A stretch of DNA of 21,806 nt from JBMOLK01 sp049325575 (lineage in GTDB: Bacteria > Bacillota > Clostridia > Acetivibrionales > Acetivibrionaceae): assembly GCA_049325575.1 (NCBI GenBank), contig JBMOLK010000035.1, forward strand, positions 1-21,806, read 5' to 3'. Position 1 is the stretch's first letter, and every line of letters begins with the position of its first letter. A model generated the notes under the pieces. It had not been told where the DNA came from and made no database searches. It was given only the letters and a program-made list of their open reading frames with translations. This document shows, one piece after another, positions 13,176-19,501 of the stretch. The position numbers and the translations under genes are program-made.

Positions 13176-14366
13176 TTACTTTATACCAAGAACCCTTTTG
13201 ATCTGATTAACATTGATTTCAGTGGGCATTCCCTCACTATGCCAATGCTTTCTGCAACCGCAGTAATCAAGCAGTACACATTGAGGTGCAATATTTCTTT
13301 CCCTCAGCATCCATCCACCGGATATTAGATTTAGTACACAGGCAATACCAACTACTCCAAAGTCCTTATTAATAGCAATATCATTTTGATTATTGGACAA
13401 AGACGATTCATGGGGAACTATTACAACCTTAAAGCCGTACTCTTTTCCCATGTCAGCCAACTGATTAACCTTACACTGTGAAGTGCACCCCGCACAAATA
13501 TAACCTTTACTGGTTTCTTTCATTTTACATTTGTTGTGCGGAAGTAAACACATGCAAGCTGGCAGTATAACCATCTTATAGGCAGTGTTTAAAAACTCAT
13601 CCCTAAAGACCCTGTTCATTATCTCTGCCCCTACCATATTGAGGTGATACTCCACCCTTCTTCTTCCGCAAAAAATAACATCTTCATGCCAATAGTGTCC
13701 AGGGCGGATTTCATTTAGAAACCTTTCAACATTGGCAGTATATCTTCCCAGCATCTCCTCACTGCGAACTTCGAACCAGACCGCTAGAGATATAGCCTTT
13801 GCAATTATATCGGACGATTCCTGACTTGGCCTTGAAGAAAGAAATTCATACCATTTTTTAAGCCTTTTTACCTCCTGTTTGAACTCTCCCGTTGCATCCA
13901 GCCAGTTTAACAGCTTCTCCATATACTCAACTTTAGGCTCTAAAGTAAACATATTGTCATACAGGTCAGGTGAAAGAAACAGTGTTGCAAGTATTCCTCG
14001 TAAAAAATCAATTCCGGACTTCATGTTTCCTCTCTCTTGCCGAAGTTTGGAAAGAGAAGTCAGGACACTGCGTGGCAGTTCCCCCAGACCTAACGCATCA
14101 CCGCTGTATACTTTCCACAGTATTCCCAATACCAATAGTTCAAGTATATACTCTTCCTTAGAACATACTTTATTTTCGCCCTTTTGGGCGTTGTATGTCT
14201 CGTATGACTTAAGTATTGGTCCAATAAATATACCGGCCTCACTTAGTACCTCATCTGTAAATACATCCACATCTCTATAATAAATATCCGAGCTTGGGTC
14301 ATTCTCCTTTAGAGAATAGGTTACTACATACATAAATACATTTTCCCCTTGTTTAAATAAGTTCAA
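13176..14366 (-). CDS. DUF116 domain-containing protein
   Basis: A 396-residue protein with a C-terminal DUF116 domain (about residues 260-390). Key features are VILPACMCLLPHNKCK (C271, C273, C280), YICAGCTSQCKVNQL (C291, C294, C298), then GVVGIACVLNLISGG (C343) and VLLDYCGCRKHW (C363, C369, C371). This Cys spacing suggests a metal or Fe-S site; the biochemical role of DUF116 is not established. The first ~250 residues are helical and not recognised. The start is uncertain: TTG at 14366 has GAGG 6 nt before it, while an in-frame ATG at 14333 (MYVVTYSL) has AAGGGG 11 nt before it. It follows the uracil permease gene by 29 bp on the same strand, so the two are probably co-transcribed. Confidence 0.8.
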   Translation of the reverse strand: MNLFKQGENVFMYVVTYSLKENDPSSDIYYRDVDVFTDEVLSEAGIFIGPILKSYETYNAQKGENKVCSKEEYILELLVLGILWKVYSGDALGLGELPRSVLTSLSKLRQERGNMKSGIDFLRGILATLFLSPDLYDNMFTLEPKVEYMEKLLNWLDATGEFKQEVKRLKKWYEFLSSRPSQESSDIIAKAISLAVWFEVRSEEMLGRYTANVERFLNEIRPGHYWHEDVIFCGRRRVEYHLNMVGAEIMNRVFRDEFLNTAYKMVILPACMCLLPHNKCKMKETSKGYICAGCTSQCKVNQLADMGKEYGFKVVIVPHESSLSNNQNDIAINKDFGVVGIACVLNLISGGWMLRERNIAPQCVLLDYCGCRKHWHSEGMPTEINVNQIKRVLGIK

Positions 14367-14395
14367 TATAATCCTCTATAAGTATAATACCATTC

Positions 14396-15688
14396 TTAAG
14401 CATCATTTGTAAGTCTTAATCTTTCCAAAACATAGAACAGAAGGCTTAAAACCATACCTGTTACAGTAGCAAGAGCCATGCCTCTTAAAGGAACATTCCC
14501 AAGATTTATGGTAATGCCGCTTAGTCCTACAACAAATATAACAGCAGTCAGGATGAGATTTCTTGACTTACTGTAGTCTACCTTCTTCTCAACTATCATT
14601 CTTATACCAGATGCTGCTATAACTCCAAACAGAAGAATAGAAATTCCGCCCATAACCGGTCTTGGTATACTGGAAATAGCTCCTGAAAGCACTCCGAAAA
14701 AGGATATTATTATCGAGATTATCGCTGCCCCACCTATTACCCATACACTATAAACTCTTGTTATAGCCATAACTCCCATGTTTTCACCGTAAGTGGTTGT
14801 AGGGACAGAGCCTGCAAACCCGGATAACATCGTAGAAAACCCATCTCCAAAAAGTGATCTGTGAAGACCTGGCTCCTTTGTAAGGTCTTTATCCACTATA
14901 TTGCTTGTAACAAGCAGGTGTCCTATATGCTCCGACAAAACAACAAGGGTCGCAGGTACAATTGTTAGAATTGCGCTTATATCAAAAGACGGCAGTACCA
15001 TATCCGGAAACGCAAGCACAGGCTGGTTTGTTACTACAGTGGTATCGACAATACCTAAAATCAGTGAAACAATATAGCCTACTATAACAGCAAATAATAC
15101 TGGAATTATTGCAAGAAAACCTCTAAACACCAGTGAGGCTATTATTACCGAAGACAGGGTAACGATTGAAACAATTACGTGATCCATATTATATGCACCA
15201 TCTTTAGGAAGAAGTCCTGCCATATCTGCTGCTACACCTGCAAGTTCAAGACCGATAAGAGCGACAATTGGACCCATGGCTGCCGGTGGAAGAACTATAT
15301 CAAGCCATTTTGTGCCGATTATTCCAACTAGAAAAGCGACCGATATAAATATAAGACCTGAAACTATAAAGCCTCCAAGAGCCCTGGAAAAATTTATTCC
15401 AACATCATTTGAACTTTTGATCACGTAAATAGCAGGCGCTATGTACGCAAAGCTTGATCCTAAAAATGCCGGCGCCTTACCTTTACAAACAAATAAATAA
15501 ATCAATGTACCTATACCGTTTAAAAGCAAAACTAAAGCCGGATTTATAACCTGTTTTCCGGCTGCTTCATTTAACAGGTACGGTACAAGAACCGAGGCCC
15601 CGAACATGGCGAACAAATGTTGAAAACTTAAAGGAATACCCTGTAGAATTGGAACCTTCTCCTCCACTTGAATAGTACGTTTTTGCAT
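14396..15688 (-). CDS. uraA: Uracil permease (NCS2 family)
   Basis: An integral membrane protein of 430 residues that imports uracil with protons. It has the UraA-type features: LQGIPLSFQHLFAMFGASVLVPYL at the start (with the QH motif), APAFLGSSFAYIAP near residue 75, AMGPIVALIGLELAG near 155 (the glutamate-containing substrate helix), and the TTYGENMGVMAIT segment (NCS2 signature, substrate Glu) near 298. About 12-14 hydrophobic helices cover the whole length. GGGAGG lies about 9 nt before the ATG. The short upstream region (190 bp, shared with the divergent riboswitch transcript) shows a TATAAT but no obvious PyrR attenuator. DUF116 follows 29 bp downstream. Xanthine specificity cannot be excluded, though the motifs favour uracil. 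Confidence 0.92.
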   Translation of the reverse strand: MQKRTIQVEEKVPILQGIPLSFQHLFAMFGASVLVPYLLNEAAGKQVINPALVLLLNGIGTLIYLFVCKGKAPAFLGSSFAYIAPAIYVIKSSNDVGINFSRALGGFIVSGLIFISVAFLVGIIGTKWLDIVLPPAAMGPIVALIGLELAGVAADMAGLLPKDGAYNMDHVIVSIVTLSSVIIASLVFRGFLAIIPVLFAVIVGYIVSLILGIVDTTVVTNQPVLAFPDMVLPSFDISAILTIVPATLVVLSEHIGHLLVTSNIVDKDLTKEPGLHRSLFGDGFSTMLSGFAGSVPTTTYGENMGVMAITRVYSVWVIGGAAIISIIISFFGVLSGAISSIPRPVMGGISILLFGVIAASGIRMIVEKKVDYSKSRNLILTAVIFVVGLSGITINLGNVPLRGMALATVTGMVLSLLFYVLERLRLTNDA

Positions 15689-15821
15689 TTGTACATTCCT
15701 CCCAACAAAAAATTAGACAATTCACATATTATTATATTATTATTTGACCAATTCCCACAAGATATTAGTAAGTCCTCATATACAGCTATTTAGGATCAGA
15801 TTTGTTATAAATTAAAAGATA

Positions 15822-15850
15822 TTGAAATTTGGTTAATTCTGCTGTATAAT
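15822..15850 (+). promoter_or_regulatory. Sigma-A promoter of the tandem riboswitch transcript
   Basis: TTGAAA (15822-15827), exactly 17 bp, then a perfect TATAAT (15845-15850). Transcription would start near 15857, giving a leader of about 300 nt that contains both riboswitches. Confidence 0.8.
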
Positions 15851-15878
15851 ATAATTAAGGAAAAACATAATAAGTTTT

Positions 15879-15968
15879 ACTTTTGATAAAGGCAAATCTA
15901 TCGAAAGATAGTGACGCAAAGCTTCGGGTCTAAGGTGGAGACACTATGACAGCCGGGTTGCCAAAGGT
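15879..15968 (+). ncRNA. c-di-GMP-I (GEMM-I) riboswitch, first of two
   Basis: This aptamer senses cyclic di-GMP. P1 is ACTTTTG (15879-15885) with CAAAGGT (15962-15968). GGCAAA (15891-15896) and GACGCAAAGC (15913-15922) are the conserved ligand-binding segments. P2 is CTATC-GAAA-GATAG (15898-15911) with the GNRA tetraloop. P3 carries the tetraloop receptor (TCTAAG on one side, CTATGAC on the other) and closes with GCCGGGTTGCC. A perfect 8-bp hairpin (15970-15988) and a terminator-like hairpin (15990-16018) follow. Confidence 0.95.
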
Positions 15969-15989
15969 TATAAGATATTGTATCTTATT

Positions 15990-16025
15990 AGCTCTGTTTG
16001 GTATACCCATTCAGAGCTTTATTAT
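15990..16025 (+). terminator. Candidate riboswitch-controlled terminator
   Basis: AGCTCTG (15990-15996) pairs with CAGAGCT (16012-16018), loop 15 nt, followed by TTATTATTGACTTATTATTT. The T tract is interrupted, so it is weaker than a standard terminator. It sits between the two riboswitches, where an expression platform of the first would be expected. Confidence 0.5.
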
Positions 16026-16048
16026 TGACTTATTATTTACATCCTAAG

Positions 16049-16147
16049 CCCTTTCGACAATGGCAAACTCAATGAAAATTGAGGACGCAAAGCTACAGGT
16101 CTTCGGTTTGAAGATTAAACCATGACGGCTGAGTTACCGAAAAAGGG
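16049..16147 (+). ncRNA. c-di-GMP-I (GEMM-I) riboswitch, second of two
   Basis: GGCAAA (16062-16067) and GGACGCAAAGC (16083-16093) are conserved; P2 is CTCAAT-GAAA-ATTGAG (16068-16083) with the GAAA loop. P3 includes GGTTT/AAACC and CATGACGGCTGAG. The receptor in P3 is less canonical than in the first copy. P1 is CCCTTTCG (16049-16056) with CGAAA and GGG (16138-16147); its 3' strand contains the first three bases of the GGGAGG ribosome binding site of the next gene, suggesting translational control. Confidence 0.93.
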
Positions 16148-16157
16148 AGGAATTATT

Positions 16158-17000
16158 ATGAAGAGAATTCAAAAAAGCATTATTATGCTCAGTATCGTTC
16201 TGACCATGTGCTTTAATGTTGTGTTTGCAGTTGAGGCATCTAATCCGGAATTAATCGAATCAAACGGCGTAACACTTCAAAAAGTCCAATCAAAGGTTGA
16301 AGGAAAGATCTCATTGGTAGGCGAAACAATCAGAAGCAAGCTGAAAATCCTTATAGTAAAGGATGAAAAGCAGCTGTGGTATGATGTAAATCTTCAAGAA
16401 GGTAAATTCGAAGAGGAAATATGGCTTATTGATGGTAAAGGTAAATATCAGATTTCCATATTAGTACATAAAGAAGGCAGAAAATATACTTTCGGCCCGA
16501 CAGTAAACATTGAAAACACTGTAGAAGTTAACAGATTTTTGGTGCCTACCTTGCATGTTGAGAGCAATAATGAAGAAATCGTTGCTCTGGCTAAGGAAAT
16601 AACAAAAAATGATTATAACGATAGAGCCAAAGCTAAAAGCATTTACAACTGGGTTGTAAAGAATATCAAGTACGATTATAAAAAATATTTAAAACAACTT
16701 AATAAGAATTTTAATAATGACTATGGAGCAATAAATACTTTAAAAACAAAAAAGGGCGTATGTTATGACTATTCAACCTTAGTAGCTGCCTTAGGACGAG
16801 CTGTAGGTATTCAGGTTAAAGTAGTAAAAGGTAATTTCAAAAGTACATACCGTAATGAACTGCATGCCTGGAATGAAATCTATATTTCGGAAGAGGATAA
16901 GTGGATTAATGTGGATTCAACCTTTGGAGCTTCCCTTAGGACAAACTACTTTGATAACAGCGACTTTTATAAGGACCACGATAAACTTGAAGAATACTGA
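16158..17000 (+). CDS. Secreted transglutaminase-like protein under tandem c-di-GMP control
   Basis: A 280-residue exported protein. Residues 1-27 form a signal peptide (MKRIQKS, hydrophobic core, cut near VFAVEA). An N-terminal domain (about 30-125) of beta-type sequence is followed by a transglutaminase-like cysteine fold at ~140-265 with the full triad: C202 in KKGVCYDYSTLVAALGRAVGI, H236 in LHAWNEIYI and D253 in WINVDSTFG. This fold includes peptidases, deamidases and crosslinking enzymes; the specific reaction cannot be told here. I chose the ATG at 16158, 7 nt after GGGAGG; an in-frame ATG at 16122 lies inside the second riboswitch and has no ribosome binding site. It is a single-gene unit, closed by a bidirectional terminator. 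Control by c-di-GMP suggests a role in the cell envelope, surface attachment or matrix. Confidence 0.88.
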   Translation: MKRIQKSIIMLSIVLTMCFNVVFAVEASNPELIESNGVTLQKVQSKVEGKISLVGETIRSKLKILIVKDEKQLWYDVNLQEGKFEEEIWLIDGKGKYQISILVHKEGRKYTFGPTVNIENTVEVNRFLVPTLHVESNNEEIVALAKEITKNDYNDRAKAKSIYNWVVKNIKYDYKKYLKQLNKNFNNDYGAINTLKTKKGVCYDYSTLVAALGRAVGIQVKVVKGNFKSTYRNELHAWNEIYISEEDKWINVDSTFGASLRTNYFDNSDFYKDHDKLEEY

Positions 17001-17077
17001 TTAATAGCCCAGAATAATTAATAGAATATATAATAAATAATAAATGCAATTCAGAGTCCGAACAAAATATTATAATC

Positions 17078-17117
17078 AAAAAATACTGTCCACTTAAAGT
17101 AGTAGACAGTATTTTTT
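17078..17117. terminator. Bidirectional terminator between the transglutaminase-like and type I scaffoldin genes
   Basis: AAAAAATACTGTC (17078-17090) pairs over 13 bp with GACAGTATTTTTT (17105-17117). U-rich tails exist on both strands, and the flanking genes converge on it. Confidence 0.85.
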
Positions 17118-17147
17118 ATACTTTATTTTACTATTTTTTTAAATAAC

Positions 17148-19019
17148 TTAGTTACCGAGTTCTTTTTGGAATATTTCACGACCTTGGTCATCTATTATAT
17201 AACTATGGTTAATTACACCCTCTGCAATTTCTTTGAATGCCCAGTGACTTTCCGGTACATCAGAGAATCTCTGTGTTGTTCCGTAAAGAGGACCTCTTTT
17301 TTGTGCCCTGTTAATCAAAGCTACACTTTCTGCACGCTTTATATTTGCACCGGGCTTGAAGGTTTCGTCTGGGTAGCCGTTTATATACTTTAGTCTTGAT
17401 AATTCTTCAATATATTTTTGTGCCCAATGTCCTTTAACATCACTAAACTTGTTTTCACTAACCTGCTGTCCTTCAATTTTGAGAAGCTTACAAACAACCG
17501 TTGCAAACTCTGCCCTTGTGATGCTCTTGTCAGGCTTGAACGTACCATCAGGGTAGCCGCTAAACAAGCCTTCCTTTGAAACAAATTTGACCGCCCAAAC
17601 TGCCCAGTGACTCTCTTTGAGGTCTGTATAACTAATACTTATATTAGATACTGAATTTTTATCAGCTCCCATTAGATTTGCAAAAATAACTGCTGCTTCA
17701 GCCCTTGTTATATAATTATCCGGTCTGAAATAGCCGCCTGGATAGCCGCTTAAATATGCTTTATGCTCTCCAGAGCTTCCGGGAATCTCGTCATCAGGCT
17801 GAACTATAACAGGTGAAGTTGGTGTAGGAACTTGTGTAGGAACTGCTGTAGGTACGGATGAAGCTGCTGCTGAAACCATCGGAATAGGTGTATAATTACT
17901 AGCTACTGTTACTCCACCGTCTTCAAACGCAACAGATATGTTATTTAGGTCATAATCTGTGAATGCCCCAACTTCACTTAAAGTTATCGGACTTAATCCT
18001 AGGGGTGCTGTGGCCTTTATTTTTACACTAATTCTTCCAAACTCACCGTCTGCCTTTATTGTTTCAGTACCAAGTCCTGTGTCATCAGCAAACATTAAAA
18101 TTACTTTTCCCGAATCACTTCGAATATATGAGCTAAAGTTGGAAGCAGGATTTTTGACTATGCTTCCCGCTGTTATTCCCGTTACTTCAATGACATTAGC
18201 ATTATAGCTTAGCTCAAAGTCACAATTATTTATTCCGGCTGACGGGACATTTCTAAGACTTACCGGAACTATTATCGTGTCCCCAGGCCTTCCCTGTATT
18301 GTACCTATATGTACTACCATGCTGCTAACTGTTGAAGTTGCACTTGGTGTAGTGCTTGGTGCCGGTGTTGGTCTTACTGATTGTGTTGATGACACCGTCG
18401 GCGTTGGCCTTACTGGCTGGGTCGGTGAAATTGATACAGTAGCAGTTGCTGCTACTGTTGCTGTTGGTATAGTTGTTGGCACAGATACAGGAATAACCTC
18501 TACTCCGCCACCATCACTAAATTTAGCAGGTATGTTTACTAAGTTATAGTTTACTAGCGCGCCCTTTGCACTTAGCTTTATTGGGCTCAGTCCTAAAGGT
18601 GCAGATGCCTTTATTGTTGCCTTTATTATTGCAAAATCTCCGTCTGCTGTAATTACTTCTGTTCCTAACCCGGTATCATCATTAAACAACAATGTAATCT
18701 TACCGATTGTGCTGTTAATATAGAAGCTAAAGTTGGAAGCCGGATTTATGATTATACTTCCTGCCGTTACTTCTGTAACATCAATCACATTAGGGTCATA
18801 GCTTAACTCAAAATCACAATTGTTAATTCCACTTGCCGGAACTCCTGCAAAGCTTACAGGTACTGTTACCGTTTCTCCTGCTCTGCCTTGCACATTAGCT
18901 ATGGTTACATTCAGTTCTCCACTGGCTTCTGCTGATGTGGTAAAAATCAAACTTACAGACATACTTGTCAAAGCTATCAGCATTGTTAGCATTATTGACA
19001 ATACTTTATACTTTTTCAT
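17148..19019 (-). CDS. Cell-surface scaffoldin: two type I cohesins and SLH repeats
   Basis: An exported 623-residue anchoring scaffoldin. A signal peptide (1-33, cut near TSAEA) leads to type I cohesin 1 (~35-176), a Pro/Thr-rich linker (~178-232), type I cohesin 2 (~233-375), a second linker, and a C-terminal SLH region (~420-605). Both cohesins share INNCDFELSY, AGSI, NPASNFS and DDTGLGTE, typical of type I cohesins, which grip dockerins of cellulosomal enzymes. The SLH part has TRAE-type motifs (ITRAEAAV, ITRAEFAT, IKRAESVA) that bind secondary cell-wall polymer, so enzymes could be held directly on the cell. It most resembles OlpA-like proteins of C. thermocellum but with two cohesins. 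GGGGGG lies 6 nt before the ATG. A close paralogue lies upstream at 19502. Confidence 0.93.
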   Translation of the reverse strand: MKKYKVLSIMLTMLIALTSMSVSLIFTTSAEASGELNVTIANVQGRAGETVTVPVSFAGVPASGINNCDFELSYDPNVIDVTEVTAGSIIINPASNFSFYINSTIGKITLLFNDDTGLGTEVITADGDFAIIKATIKASAPLGLSPIKLSAKGALVNYNLVNIPAKFSDGGGVEVIPVSVPTTIPTATVAATATVSISPTQPVRPTPTVSSTQSVRPTPAPSTTPSATSTVSSMVVHIGTIQGRPGDTIIVPVSLRNVPSAGINNCDFELSYNANVIEVTGITAGSIVKNPASNFSSYIRSDSGKVILMFADDTGLGTETIKADGEFGRISVKIKATAPLGLSPITLSEVGAFTDYDLNNISVAFEDGGVTVASNYTPIPMVSAAASSVPTAVPTQVPTPTSPVIVQPDDEIPGSSGEHKAYLSGYPGGYFRPDNYITRAEAAVIFANLMGADKNSVSNISISYTDLKESHWAVWAVKFVSKEGLFSGYPDGTFKPDKSITRAEFATVVCKLLKIEGQQVSENKFSDVKGHWAQKYIEELSRLKYINGYPDETFKPGANIKRAESVALINRAQKRGPLYGTTQRFSDVPESHWAFKEIAEGVINHSYIIDDQGREIFQKELGN

Positions 19020-19044
19020 GAAAAACCCCCCAAATAAACTTCAT

Positions 19045-19083
19045 TTACTCTTCTTTCAAACAATTATGATTTTCTATATACAT
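19045..19083 (-). other. Possible 12-codon leader ORF before the type I scaffoldin gene
   Basis: On the minus strand GGAGGTGTT is directly followed by ATG (19083-19081), then MYIENHNCLKEE and TAA. The stop is about 25 nt before the main start codon. The same GGAGGTGTTATG word occurs at a matching position before the neighbouring scaffoldin gene. The SD-to-ATG spacing of 4 nt is short. Confidence 0.35.
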
Positions 19084-19418
19084 AACACCTCCGTCATAAA
19101 ATATCTTGTCCAATATAAAAGGTTAAATATTATTAAAGATTTTCAGGCATCTAATATTTAGTACTATCAATCCTTATAGACTGTAATAAAAATAAAGAAC
19201 ATAATCACCTATTTAAGTTTTATCCATTGGAACTATAATAGGATAGATTAAAACTTGATTGGATGCTGGCACAATACAACCTATTTAACATAAGTAAATA
19301 ATTCTCTTATACATAAAATTATAAATCAGTTTTAAATGGGTTTCAAGCTATTTAAAGTAAAAATTATCCTGATAACCAACTGTACAGTTACCAGCTATTT
19401 ATAGTAGAAGTCTGTTTT

Positions 19419-19466
19419 AAAGACTGCTGTGCAATATTCATATAACATATTAGCACAGCAGTCTTT
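19419..19466 (-). terminator. Hairpin ending the type II scaffoldin transcript
   Basis: AAAGACTGCTGTGC (19419-19432) pairs perfectly over 14 bp with 19453-19466, about 35 bp after the gene's stop. The minus-strand T run is short (TTT), so termination may be partial. Confidence 0.6.
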
Positions 19467-19501
19467 GATAATTTAACTAATCTCTGTACTTAATAGTAAA
19501 G

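Larger units (their letters stand above)
19020..19501. other. Intergenic region between the two scaffoldin genes
   Basis: 482 AT-rich bases. They hold the terminator hairpin of the upstream scaffoldin gene (19419-19466) and the 5' leader of the downstream one, with a short upstream ORF (19045-19083). No good -10/-35 pair was identified on the minus strand; the stretch from about 19100 to 19400 shows nothing else I can name. Confidence 0.5.

Noticed and set aside
13879..14280. Plus-strand 133-codon ORF opposite the DUF116 gene
   Set aside because: It overlaps a well-supported minus-strand gene and has no ribosome binding site or recognisable domain.
16122..16157. N-terminal extension MTAELPKKGGII of the transglutaminase-like protein
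   Set aside because: The ATG lies inside the second riboswitch with no SD; 16158 has GGGAGG at 7 nt and starts a normal signal peptide.
18277..18549. Plus-strand Val/Gly-rich ORF opposite the type I scaffoldin linker
   Set aside because: Same artefact: reverse complement of Thr/Pro codons.
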